DNA of 64,000 nt from Geranomyces variabilis (taxonomy: Eukaryota; Chytridiomycota; Chytridiomycetes; Spizellomycetales; Powellomycetaceae). Position numbers and translations under genes: made by a program. The stretch covers positions 145,261-209,260 of the forward strand of contig JADGJP010000042.1 of assembly GCA_027603065.1 (NCBI GenBank), given 5' to 3'. Below the pieces are notes generated by a model. It made no database searches and was not told the DNA's origin. It was given only the letters and a program-made list of their open reading frames with translations. Of this stretch, positions 35,593 to 46,134 are shown piece by piece (the first letter of the stretch is position 1; each line of letters starts with the position of its first letter).

Positions 35593-37421
35593 AGGAAAGG
35601 GCAGGTAGTTTTTATTGAAAGAGAGTTTGGGCCGATGGAGGTTTGGGCCCAAGATGGGAAGCGACCCGAATTCGCAATGCAGAGCGCAGCGCGTCGGCTG
35701 ATTGTTTGCTCACACAATAGTCGGGAAAGTGCTGCGCGCGGCGCGCGTGAATCGACCGCTCCCGTTTTTCCTGGTCTCACATCAAGAAGGCGCTTGCAGG
35801 CTCGGCTGAACGGCATAGCGTGACCAGCCTTCTCTCCTCCAGCGCCTCGGTCATCATTTCCACGGAAGAGCGCATCGCAGTGGAAATCGGGAGGGACGTC
35901 GAAGAGTGCAAAGGAATGTCAAGGCTGAATCGCAGCGCGCGATGAGCCGAAGTTTGAAGACGCATCCTCCTTGCTGGAAAACATGACTTGCGCAAAGGGC
36001 TCGAAATCGTACGGCAGCTGTCATTTTTGCTGGATACGTGAAAGACAATAGGCTCCACCTTCCTCTTCGATTAAGCCATTTAAAGGCCTTCTCAGCATCT
36101 TGCTCATCCAACGGCGCGCCACGGCTCGTGTTTATTTATCCACTAATGGCTCTGACCATAAGGACGTTGAGGACAGCAAGTGGGAGGGATTCCAGGACGC
36201 AGCTCAAACAGCGATTAACGCCCTTAAAGCCAAAAAGTACAAAACAAAAAAGTGTAAGAACACCAAAAAGGCCGAACTCTTGCGGCTAAAAAATGCTGTG
36301 GAACAAGGATGACTTTGGAGAAGAGCAGGCTGCACGACTCGTCGGAGCGGGTTTAAAAGCCAACCTAACAGAGTGTCAGGCTGCGCTGTTCTTCGGGCGC
36401 GCGTGGGGAGCCGTGTTTACCGCGAAGGCGTCTGCTCCGCACGGTTCATTGGTTATCCCAACGCGACAGACCAAGGAAGACGATATGCCGTTGCCGTCGA
36501 ACTTGGCGATTTAGAAGGGTCCGCCATAGCCTATCGGGCGGCGTGGTAAGTGTAGAGGATGGCGCCTACAAAGCAAATTAATCTAACCGCTCGACACTAC
36601 AGATGCAATTTGTGGGAGAAGAATGCTTTTATTTTATGGCTAGCCAAAAAGTGTTGCTGTTAGCCGAGTAAAAACCTTGATTGTCTTCGGGCGGTTGAAG
36701 GTCTTCACTTAAAGAGGACTTTCCTAGGTGCGTCCGACACAACAAATTGCACAACAAAGGGGCAAGGTCGACCGCCGGATCCAAGATCCCGAAGACGTGG
36801 CACAGGTGCCACCGACCTTTGCGTTAACACACGCGTTCGCCGCATGTGTGATTTTGGTAGCTTGTTTTCTGGATAGAGAATCACTCTATATGTAACGGAC
36901 AATTTGAAGACCTGTTCCAAGTGCAGCTCGTTTCTCAATGTCTCTCGCGGCCCGCGCCCCTGCTTCGATGTTCGATGCCAATTGGCGTCCAGATTTATAT
37001 AGTTTCCGCGCCATGCAGTGCGCATCGAACAAATATCAATGTCATTAGAATGAATCAAATATGTATTATGCAAAAATAAAATGAAGGTTGCACAGGTCAT
37101 GTTATCGTCGTCTTTGCGCTTGCCTCCAATCCTTCCTGAAGAACTAACCTCCTTCTGGTCCACACCGTGTCTGTGGACACACGGGCAAAAAATGCGACAT
37201 CCTTGCCATGGGGCAGCTTTGGCGGCGCAGGGCGAAATACTGCCGCGACGGGCTCGCGATGGGCCGGGCTACTGCGTGACAGCATTGTACGCGACTGCGG
37301 TGCGGCTCCGCCGCTTAAACTACTGAATTACGCCAAGCGAAGATATGAAAAGGGAACGCGGGATTGAGGTCTTAATAAGAGGGCGTTCGGTTGAAAGGCT
37401 GTGAGCAGCGAAAACTTTGAC
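35593..37421. other. 1.8-kb region without a recognised gene; possible unassigned or decaying gene
   Basis: On the plus strand there are four successive segments with protein-like composition in changing frames. They are about 35789-35915 (IKKALAGSAERHSVTSLL then STEERIAVEIGRDVEECKG), 35995-36135 (ARNRTAAVIFAGYVKDNRLH then GAPRLVFIY), 36127-36312 (DVEDSKWEGFQDAAQTAINA then KKAELLRLKNAVEQG) and about 36384-36548 (ARFIGYPNATDQGRRYAVAV then ELGDLEGSAIAYRAAW). They could be exons of a real gene or pieces of a frameshifted pseudogene; no family is recognised. From 36600 to 37421 I see nothing gene-like. Confidence 0.35.
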
Positions 37422-39152
37422 TTACATTATCTGGTCGTCAGACGGAGATGAGACCGAGCGCAGACGGCGAGCTCGAGCAGCGGCATAAGATGACGGTGGA
37501 CGCGATGCTGGCGGCGTGGGAGAATGTTGCGGGTCGGCAGTTGCTGGCCGAGGAGCGGATGGCGGGCGAGGATGGAAGCGGGGCGGAGCAGTGCTCATGG
37601 TCGGCGCTCTTGATAAAGAGGATTCTGGTGGTGCTGAACGAGATTCTGAAGCAGTTGCTGCCAAGAAAGGCACAGACGGAGCTGCCAATGATTGCGGCGC
37701 TATCTCTGTTGCCAAGGGTCCCTCATGCCGCGTGCTTGTCGGCAGCGGAGATGTGGAAGCGTCTCCCCGTATGCGACTAACTCGCCGAGATCGGAGAAAG
37801 AGTATAGGATTGCCAGCCATTATCTGTCCAGAACCTATCTCAAAATGTGAGTCAGCATTGCACAGCCCAAGAGCGTTTGCTCGGCATGCAAACGCTTTAC
37901 ATACCGTGCGTCAAGTCACTGCTAGCGTCCTCTTTGCGTTCAAGACCAGGCCGTGATGCCGATTGAGGCCGTCCCGCGGCAGTCCCTGGTCTCCGTAAGT
38001 TGAGAGGAAGTTGGGACGCTGTGGTTGCGCTTGACGGTTTCATCAGCGGATCATCTAACCGCACAATGGCGTTAGTCATTGTCAAACCTACTTATGCAAC
38101 GATTGCCATCCTGTGTCCAAGCTTACTCTGATTCTTTTTCGCAGGAGACTTTGTCTGACCGACCGGCACATCGTCCAACAACTCCAATTGCGGTAAGGCG
38201 GCGCAAATCTGCTGCCGCACGTCAGCCTCTCGCTCCACGCCGGTATTTGATGTCAAAGGATTGCCCGCAACTGTCAGCTGCCGAAGCGCTCCGCAGAGTC
38301 CGAGGTACTCGATCTGCTCAAAATCCTCTATCGCATTCCTGCCCTGAGTTTTAGGTTTATTGGGAAATCCCCCTCTATACGTACGCAAACAAAAAATTGC
38401 AAAAGACGCACCCCTTGCTACGCACCCTTCAAGGTCAAGAATCTGCAGCGATTCAAGCATGCTAAGCGAGCTGAGGTCTGATATCTCATTGTATGCGAGA
38501 TACAACTCTTCGAGACATGACATGGAATCGATGCCGTCCAAATCTGACAGCTCGCACCGCGCCATCCACAAGACTGTTAAGTTGCGAAATCCAGAGCCAA
38601 TATCCCTGCAGGAGCCAAGAAAAAACGTTCCTTAGTGTTTGCTTGGGTAGTGATGGCCAACTCAGAAGCCCACCTTATGGCGGGGACGTAACTATTGCTC
38701 AGCTTGAGATGCTCCAGCTCGGGAAGCAGCTTGCCTTGACACACATACACACTATTAGGCCCGCCATAGTTAACAAGCTCCCCCGTAGCCTCCACGTATG
38801 CAATACCTAACGAGCCCAAGCTGGTCTTGCGAACGTCGACCTTCATTTCCAGCAGGTGCACATTTGCCAGATCATGTGCACCTGTCAAAGTCATCTGTGT
38901 CAGACAACCGCATCAGTATCCATCAGAAAGCATATTGGGCGATCCAAAACATTTCGCCGCTTACGCACCAATTTCTCCGACGACAGGAAGCCATTGACCA
39001 GGTCCTCAACGTCGTCTTGTGGCGTTGAGACATCCGGATTGATTACGGGCGCTGGTTAATGACAGATGTCAGGAACAGGGATACTTCAGACGGACGTTCC
39101 TCTCAGGAAAGAAGCCCAAATATATACCAGCATATGGTGTGCCGACGGCCAT
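37422..39152 (-). CDS. LRRC56-like leucine-rich repeat protein (flagellar)
   Basis: LRRC56 is a ciliary protein that associates with IFT and is needed for dynein arm assembly. Proposed first exon MAVGTPYA (ATG at 39152), then PVINPDVSTPQDDVEDLVNG. Conserved body: GAHDLANVHLLEMKVDVRKT then SLGSLG, LPELEHLKLSNSYVPAIRW, NLTVLWMARCELSDLDGID-type repeats, LEELYLAYNEISDLSSLSML and LQILDLEG, followed by IEYLGLCGALRQLTVAGNPL, RQQICAALPQLELLDDVP and VGQTKSP. The run MARCELSDLDGI, YLAYNEISDLS, LDLEG, LLDDVP is close to animal LRRC56. The C-terminal 200 residues are Pro/Ser/Arg-rich and disordered, ending SDDQIM. At least six introns. Confidence 0.85.
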
Positions 39153-39529
39153 AGACAGAATATGATGAGATATCGGGTGGGGAGGAGAAAAAAAAATGAC
39201 AGGTTGGGCAGGAGAGTCTAAAAATATCTCGCAGACAGTCATGACAGGCACGACGCGGCCGTGACTGCACATTTCAAGTTCCGAACACTGTCTGTCATCA
39301 CCAGCTGCTCATTCCTCACTGACACCTCGTGCTGGTGGTTCCGTTTCTGCAATCGATTTGTGACATTGTGCTGTAGCCTCGCCGCGGGCACGAGGTGAGG
39401 CCGAACAGTGAATTCCTCGCCGGCGCCTTGAACTCATAAGATTGCACGCAAACGTCAGGGTCATCGTACACGCTAGGCGAAGTCAGAAAGACCGCCGTAC
39501 GAGTCGCGTTCGCAAGAGGCCGCCGAAAT
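39153..39529. promoter_or_regulatory. divergent intergenic region, LRRC56 / disordered protein
   Basis: 377 bp between start codons. A purine-rich tract GGGGAGGAGAAAAAAAAATG lies at 39180-39198. No TATA box or ORF was recognised. Confidence 0.4.
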
Positions 39530-41125
39530 ATGGATCTCGACGAGCAGGAGCAGACCGCTCCAACCAGCTCTGGCGAACTGGCTGACATGATGTCCCATAT
39601 GAACCTTCTGGAGTCTCCGCCGCGCCAGTCAGGCCGTCGTCCGTTCGGCCGCCAATCCTCAGGTCCTTTGACGGAGGCTACCGGCGTCGATGCGGAGGAC
39701 GACGACATGAGACTGCGACCCGTGATACCCAATGATTACTGGCAAGGAAGCGGAAATAAACACCGCCTTGGTCGTCAGTCGCCTTCTCCTGGGCGTACCT
39801 CTGCCTCCACCTTGACTCCGGGCCAGCGAGCAGCAGCGCTGTTTCGCTTACCAGATGACGGCGGTAGCAGTCGCAGCGCCATGGGACCATCGCCGTTTTC
39901 GGCCGCGCCCATGGCTTTTGGGGCAAGCGGCGGGGCGTCCTCGTCCGACTTTCGCTCCCACCACTGGTCCCGCTCTCCGGCGTCATCTGGTCCTCCCATA
40001 CCAAAACCGCTCGCGCGGCCACGGTTGTTCAAGCGGAGCTGGACAACGGCACCGGGAGTGCTACCCGATGACCCAAATAATACTATGATGCGCGATGGAG
40101 ATCAATTATCCACGCCCGCGCCGCCTGGCACACCTGATCCCCGGAGAAAACTCGTGCGCAACCACACCGACCCTCTTCGTGTTGGTAGAACACGCGGAGC
40201 TGGAAGGGATTCAGAACGGATGTTGACGAGCACGCCGGCGGCTCAACTGGCTGGGACAAAACGCCCATGCACAACACCGCCGTCGCGATCTCCAATGCAG
40301 TTGCGAGGAAGTGCTTCGCCCGCATCGTCGGCTGCATCGCCGTCCTCCTCCTCCACGAGAGGATCACCATTAAAAGGCGGGTCGTCATCAGCGTCCTCCA
40401 CGGCGTCGTCTGCAGCCATGCATCTCCGAAATCTACCTCGCGCGCCAGGAAAGCGCCCGCGACGGCACCTCCAGCCGTCGTCGTCGTTTCCATCGTCTTC
40501 ATCATCGTCAGGGGCTTCATCCCGAATCGCGCAGTGCCCGCCTCTGATTCGCCGGAGGTATGGACCTGCACCGACAGCAGGTGCGCCGCCTCCAACTCCA
40601 ATGACCAAGCGTCTTCGTCGCGCCGGCTCAGAGTCAGGGCTCCTACATCATCCGCACGGCCCGCCAAGTCCGCGCGATGGCCCGCCGCCGACGCCATGCC
40701 CGCGGTCTGAGGTCGGATACGACCCAATGACCACGCCGTTCACATCATCTGCCTCACGCCGGATTACATTCCCACCGGCGGCGGGTTTCAACTCAGCACC
40801 ACCGTTTACTCGCTCGCTGATGAATCGTTCGGCGCCCTTGGCGCTGGCAATGACGGGAGGCGGCGGGGATATGCCAATGTTTTTCTCGGCGGGCGGTGAC
40901 TCGGCTGCAACGCCCCCGTCGCGCGCGGCGGGTGAGGATGCGGATCCGATGGATACGCTGTTTGCCGAGGAGCCGAGTTTTGGTCATCATCATTCTCATC
41001 AGCAGCAGCATCCGAATGACCCGCTGCTATCCTCGCCTTGCGGAAAGCAGGCTGAGCGCGCGCTTGTGGACAGAGCGGTGGAGTCTTTGGTAGTGCGCAT
41101 GGAGGACACGCTGACGCTGGGTTGA
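39530..41125 (+). CDS. uncharacterised Ser/Pro-rich disordered protein
   Basis: Single exon of 531 aa, with ATG at 39530 (MDLDEQEQTAPTSSG). Almost the whole protein is low complexity (Ser, Pro, Arg, Ala), with no recognised domain. Possible phosphorylation contexts are frequent (SP and TP sites, e.g. SPSPGRTSAS, STPAPPGTPDP, TPPSRSP). Basic clusters KRPRR and TKRLRRAGSE could serve as nuclear localisation signals. One ordered segment is at the C-terminus: QAERALVDRAVESLVVRMED. Composition suggests a nuclear regulatory or cell-cycle-phosphorylated protein, but that is inference only. Confidence 0.7.
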   Translation: MDLDEQEQTAPTSSGELADMMSHMNLLESPPRQSGRRPFGRQSSGPLTEATGVDAEDDDMRLRPVIPNDYWQGSGNKHRLGRQSPSPGRTSASTLTPGQRAAALFRLPDDGGSSRSAMGPSPFSAAPMAFGASGGASSSDFRSHHWSRSPASSGPPIPKPLARPRLFKRSWTTAPGVLPDDPNNTMMRDGDQLSTPAPPGTPDPRRKLVRNHTDPLRVGRTRGAGRDSERMLTSTPAAQLAGTKRPCTTPPSRSPMQLRGSASPASSAASPSSSSTRGSPLKGGSSSASSTASSAAMHLRNLPRAPGKRPRRHLQPSSSFPSSSSSSGASSRIAQCPPLIRRRYGPAPTAGAPPPTPMTKRLRRAGSESGLLHHPHGPPSPRDGPPPTPCPRSEVGYDPMTTPFTSSASRRITFPPAAGFNSAPPFTRSLMNRSAPLALAMTGGGGDMPMFFSAGGDSAATPPSRAAGEDADPMDTLFAEEPSFGHHHSHQQQHPNDPLLSSPCGKQAERALVDRAVESLVVRMEDTLTLG

Positions 41126-41281
41126 GGTGCAGAGAGAGCTCGTTCATAACTTGAGGAGCAAAAAATAGAAATCTATATTATTTGACGCCCGGCCTTACCG
41201 ATTGCGGAAGGCGTCACTTGTGTGTTTTCCGATAATCTGGCCTATCCTATCAACACCCGTCCCAGATGATTTCTTTCTTCC

Positions 41282-42047
41282 CTACTCCAAGATGACAGTG
41301 GCACCCAGCGCCTCGAGCGTCTTCTTCATCTTTTCTGCCTCCTCCTTAGTCGCGCTCTCGCGAATCACTTTCGGCACGCTCTCAACAAACTTCTTGGCCT
41401 CAACAAGGTTCGCGCCCGGAAGCATTCCCTTGATCTCCTTAATGACCTTGGCCTTGCTGGCCGCGTCAAACTTCTCCAGCTTAACCTTGAACTCAGTCTT
41501 CTCCACTGGCTTCTCTTCCGCTGCGGCGGCGGGTGCAGCGCCTCCGGCTGCTGCGGGCGCTGCGGCGGCGGCCACCGGCATTACGATGTCAGCAATGTTG
41601 AGCTTCTCCTGGAAGAAACGGAAGCACGCGCAAGCGTTTAGCGCTAGTGCCAGAATGAAACGTTCGTTTTATGGGCAAGTGCTGCACCTTCAAGGCAGTA
41701 ACCAGCGCTGAGGTCTGCAAAAGGTTCAATGTCGCAATCTGGTCGACAATCGCGGTGATTTTAGGGTCGACATCTGCTGACCGCGATGGAGAAGAGGATG
41801 CAAAGGTACGGATGGCGCAGACGGGACGAAGGGCTGCCGACCGTGCGCTGAGAAAAAGGGTTTGTCGAAAAATGGAGTCGTCAGCTCTTTTTCGGGCCAG
41901 TCGTTTACGGCGTTTACTTTTCGGCAATAGCTTCCGCCTGGATGCCAACTTTTACAAAAAGGTTCCGCCGGCGCCCTCTACTCCTTCTCTTGTATGCTGT
42001 CCGGCTCGCTCTCTTTTGCTTTACTCGCCAAAACCGCCGGCGCTCAT
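41282..42047 (-). CDS. MRPL12: mitochondrial ribosomal protein bL12m
   Basis: Stalk protein of the mitochondrial large ribosomal subunit. Exons 42025-42047 (tentative), 41688-41847 and 41282-41608. The N-terminal region (ALRPVCAIRTFASSSPSRS) looks like a presequence. The dimerisation domain is DPKITAIVDQIATLNLLQTS then EKLNIADIVMPV; an Ala/Pro/Gly hinge follows; the C-terminal domain reads KTEFKVKLEKFDAASKAKVI, KEIKGMLPGANLVEAKKFVE and EEAEKMKKTLEALGATVILE, typical of L7/L12. Reading exon 2 upstream gives only a TTG, so a short first exon MSAGGFG with a 177-nt intron is proposed; it has a CTGAC branch site but is less sure than the rest. Confidence 0.9.
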
Positions 42048-42559
42048 TTCTCCTCGTCTCCAGCGCGATCTTTTAATTCACACACTCACATCGATCGCTG
42101 GCAGGTGATGCGAGATGCCGCCACTGCGGTCCGTGTTATGAACGACTGTAGATTTACAACGAAAGGCACGAAGTCAGCTTTTGTCGTCGGAGAGTTTCCG
42201 CACCGAGCCTCTTGAGATCACGACTAGCTTGACATCCTTTCTCTCAAACTTTGCGGCAAGCATTGTCTTTCCCCTCATTCGGTGCATGCCGGACGTGCGA
42301 GAGACATATAAACTCACCATATCTGTGGTGAAGCTGGGGCGGATGTGGCGGATGCTGAGAGGGTGCGTTGCGTTGGGGAATGCGAGAGTCAGTTGCAAGT
42401 CGGAGGTCTCAACAAACCGAAGTCACGTGTGAGGTCGCAGCTATTGTACGCGGTTCCCTGGGGATCATTCCTCCTCTCGCCTTTAGACCCTGCGATTTCC
42501 AGTGAGCTCACCGCCTGTCAGAATTGACAAAGACACCGCAACCCCCGCAGCAACCCAAC
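42048..42559. promoter_or_regulatory. divergent intergenic region, bL12m / SWIB protein
   Basis: About 510 bp between start codons. I see no ORF of convincing composition and no clear TATA box. A short pyrimidine-rich stretch lies just before the SWIB gene. Confidence 0.4.
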
Positions 42560-43895
42560 ATGGCTGATCAGATATCAAGCGGCCACTACGACCAGCGCAT
42601 CCGTGAACTTCTGGCTACCTCGGATCTGTCGGTCGTCAGCGCAAAGGCCATTCGTCGGCAACTGGCGGCAGAGACCGGAGATGACCTCGACAGTCACAAG
42701 CACGAAATCGACGCTCGGATCCTGCAGATTCTCTCCGAAATGGAGGAAACGGAGGAGGAGAGTTTGGGCGAACATGCCGACGATGAGGATACAGTTAAGA
42801 AGGAGGTGAAGAACGAAAGTCATGCGTCGTCGGCCAACGCCGAGCCGCATTCCCCGCCGCGGAGAACCGTCAAAAAGGAAAAGACAGCCAGGACTCCATC
42901 GTCGTCGTCCAAGCGCGGAGTCAAAGTCAAGTCGGAGGACTTTGTCTCGACCGACGACGACGGGTCTGAGTCAGACGGAGCAATGGCTCGACGGCTGCAG
43001 GAAGAAGAGTCTGGCGGTCGCCCACGGCGCCGAACCGCCGCGACCGGAAGCACGCCACAGAAAAAGGCATCAAAGCGCAAGGGTATTGCTCCAAATAACG
43101 GATTCAATCGTCCGCTGGTCTGTTCGCCTGCGCTGTCGACGTTCCTTAATGGAGAGGCGAAAATCGCCCGCCCGGAAGTGGTGAAACGAATTTGGGACTA
43201 TGTCAAAGAGCACGACCTGCAAGACCAGTCTGATAAGCGCTACATTATAATTGACGAGACTCTTCGACCTGTGCTTGGGACCGGCAAACGCATTCATATG
43301 TTCACGATGAACAAGGTTCTGTCCAAACATCTAAAGAAGTCCGAAGACATCGGCGGCGATGGTGACGCGGATGAGGCAAGTGACAGCGACGAGGACAACG
43401 GAGAAGCACCCGTTGCGCGCAAGAAAAAGAAAACTACGAAAACAAAGAAGGAAGGCGGCGGCGGTGGCAGCAGCAACAACCCTTTTATGAAGGTCTCGGC
43501 GCTGTCCCCAGAACTCCAGGTGTTGGTCAACACCGACCAGTTACCTCGTCCTCACGTTGTAAAAAAGGTGAGATTCGGTTGCTGTTAGTCCGTCTGCCAT
43601 TGGGCCGTATGCTTCGAAAGGATGTTAATGGCTTGCGCTGCAAGATATGGGAATATATCAAGGGAAACAATCTGCAGGACCCGAGCGATAAACGCTTCAT
43701 CCTATGCGACGATAACATGAAGAAGGTTTTCAAAACGAACCGGCTTGGCATGTTCAAGATGAATGCGGTAAGATCGTATGCGGGGAAACCATACTCAAAT
43801 GCAATCTTTGGTTTCGGAAAAATTCATTCCAGTTGTCATCTACCTATTGTTTTCGGCAGCTATTAAGCGACCACATATATGCTCTGGACGAGTAA
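42560..43895 (+). CDS. SWIB/MDM2-domain protein with N-terminal DEK-C-like domain (Uaf30/Tri1 type)
   Basis: Nuclear protein family that includes yeast Uaf30 (Pol I upstream activating factor) and Tri1. N-terminal helical domain: YDQRIRELLATSDLSVVSAK then AIRRQLAAETG (DEK_C-like). Then an acidic/basic linker with KKEKTARTPSSSSKRG. First SWIB domain: FNRPLVCSPALSTFLNGEAK, ARPEVVKRIWDYVKEHDLQD and KRYIIIDETLRPVLG, with MFTMNKVLSKHL. Second SWIB domain starts at LSPELQVLVNTDQLPRPHVV and, across an intron, continues IWEYIKGNNLQDPSDKRFIL and NRLGMFKMNALLSDHIYALD. Two SWIB modules in one protein are seen in some fungi and plants. Introns start at 43569 and 43769. Confidence 0.87.
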
Positions 43896-44023
43896 CCGCG
43901 GACGCTACCTTGAGCTCACCATAATCATGCTCCAAGGTTATATCTGAACCATTTTTGTGCCTATACGAACTGCGATTAATAGTATCTCGCATCCAAACTT
44001 TTCGAGATCACTTGTTATGAAAG

Positions 44024-46086
44024 CTAGCGATGTCCTGGGACGTGTGGCACCACTGTTATGTACGAACTCATACCGGCTCCCGCCGGTCTACTTGCAGGCG
44101 GTTCCGCCTTCTCCTCGTGTTCCTGAACCCAGCGGACAGTTTCCTCAATTATGGCGCACATTCTGAATTTCATCTGCAGCGCCCGTGCGTCCATTGACAT
44201 CCTCTGAGAGATTGCCTGTTCCTCGCGTGGGTTGCCTTCTCGAGCTATATCGCCAATTTCCGCCCGCAGCGTGTGGTCTTTCGGCAGCAGCACTTCTGCC
44301 GCGGCTTGAAGCGCACCGCACAAGGTGGGCAGATTAGCGCAAAACTCGGTTGTGCCTTGATTGTCAAGGCAGAGGAGCTGGACAATGTCTAAATGGAGCA
44401 GCGCGAGTTGAGTGATTTGCGATGGGGTGAGGCCTGCGCGGGTGATGTGTGCGAGGTCGGCTAGGTCTGGCTCGTGGGACCGCCCGTGGAGGGAATCGCG
44501 ACGCGCGGAGAGAGACGCTGCAAGGAGGCGGCGCTGCAGGGTTGCGAAGGCTTGCGTCTTTGTGTTGGAGACAAGAGGAGGGCTGGCCTGTATACTCGTT
44601 TCTGAAAAGTAAATGGCGCAACCGGGGGTCACTCGCTACCGCAACCGATTTTGTCACTTTTCTGACAGCCCGCTTCTCAACATACCAGAGATTGTGTCCA
44701 GCATGAGTCTCCCTACACATAGTGCCAGACACCGCAACCGATCAGCAAACAGCCACCGGAGCGGCGACGCGGGAGTACGAGCCCAGTGATCCACAGCACC
44801 CGCCGCGCGCGCCGCCGCGTCCCACTTGTCAATAAATACGGACTCGAGCGTCCGTTGAAGCGCGCCATCACTTCCACCAAGCTCTGGCGAGAAGGTGCCA
44901 AGCAGTAATAACGCCAGGACGATCCGCGACCCGGCGCCATGTGTTGCCGACGCGCGTTCACCAGGCGCCGGCGGCCGGGAATCTATAAATGTGTCGTCTC
45001 CACCAACGAGTGCCTCAATCGCTCCGTCGATAATCTCAGGGTTGGAAACACGCTCAACAAAGCCTGGCGCTGTGCGCGCTGTTCGCTCTAGATCCCGCGC
45101 AAGCACACGCAGTCGCGCAACGTCCTCCTCGACGCCCATCTCAAAATCCAGTGGAAAGTCCTCCAGCGCTGCGCGTGCTCTAGGTGTCCAGATAACAGTG
45201 CGTCCGGCGCCCTCCGCGACTGCTTTCTTTTCCCGCGACGACACGAACCCGGGTGTGTCTTTGCCGGCATCACCACCGACCAGCTCCCTGTCGCATAAGT
45301 CCCGAAAACGCGCTCGCACCTCTGGCGTATGTTCAAACGCGGTTGCTGCGGCCGCTACCTTTGCCGTGGTCGTTGACGCTGCTGTTGTTGTCGTTAGCGG
45401 GCGCAGCCACTTTCTCCGCTCATCCCACGTTATAAACACGCCATCAAGCATCCACACCGTCGGCAGCGCGACAATCGCAAACCCACGGCGCTCAGGCCCA
45501 CCCTCCGCGGTCCTCAGCTTTGGACACGCAATGCATACGAGATGCAGCACGCGGGTGTGGCACAGCGTGTGCTGCAATGTGCGAAAGTCGGTTTGCGTGG
45601 TCGAAATGTCCAGCAGGCCGAGACCTGCGAGCGCGGAGAGCGGCGTGAGGAGGTGCGGGAGTAGAGTTGGGCAGCCGGAGAGGGTGAGAGACCAGAGAGT
45701 GCGGAGTGTGGATGGAGCTGATAGTAGGCGTATGGTTGCTGGTGTGAGGATGAGTGTTTCTCGTGATGTCTCGGACCCGCCAGGTGCTCTGTCGGAATAT
45801 ACTTAAGTTAGACGAAAGCTCCCATTGGTGTGCCAGAAAATTTTGCATCTCACCGGTCTGCCGTCACGCCCGCCGAGCCCTTATGCCGAGATGAGAATGC
45901 ATCGGCATGCTCTGAAAATGTTGTTCGCCGACTGGAGAGGAACATGAAGGCGTGCGTGTTGTCCTTGCGAGCGCAGCGCTGTCGGAAAAAGTCACTAATC
46001 CGCCGTTCGGACACGCTCAATATTCGGACGCGCGCGCCTGCGCTTTCCTGTGTGCAAAAGGTTCCAAGCGCTCGCTGTTTTGACAT
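44024..46086 (-). CDS. leucine-rich repeat protein, uncharacterised
   Basis: Three exons. The proposed first exon starts [17 protein letters not shown] at 46086 and ends ...GVTADR at the donor CG|GTGAGATG; its acceptor precedes [16 protein letters not shown]. An internal ATG at 45945 is an alternative start. LRR-like segments: [54 protein letters not shown], then a capping-like [20 protein letters not shown], a pattern I associate with fungal LRR proteins. The C-terminal 400 residues are helical, with no named domain. The last intron joins DTIS to [10 protein letters not shown]. Its start codon is 48 bp from that of CDK1 on the other strand. Function unknown. Confidence 0.6.
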
Positions 46087-46134
46087 TCTCTCTCATCCAA
46101 CCCCCCCCCCCCCCACAACTTGCCGCCACAAACC
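46087..46134. promoter_or_regulatory. 48-bp divergent gap with a 14-C tract
   Basis: The ATGs of the LRR gene (46086, minus) and CDK1 (46135, plus) flank just 48 bp, including an uninterrupted run of 14 C at 46101-46114. Promoter elements and leaders must overlap the opposite gene, or the LRR gene must use the internal ATG at 45945. Confidence 0.5.

Noticed and set aside
36127-36312. RNase H-like or viroplasmin-like domain
   Set aside because: Only loose resemblance (an NGS and a KAELLRL segment); the Gly-rich core and spacing of RNase H are missing.
36705-37163. Minus-strand open frame of 152 codons
   Set aside because: Composition is not protein-like and no motif or splice context supports it.
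39678-41147. Several minus-strand frames of 85-214 codons
   Set aside because: Antisense shadows of the Ser/Pro-rich 531-aa gene, Arg-rich and without domains.
45492-45848. Alternative first exon of the LRR gene starting MQNFLAHQ
   Set aside because: It is in a different frame from the LRR body and no splice site joins them; the exon ending GVTADR with donor CG|GTGAGATG joins correctly.
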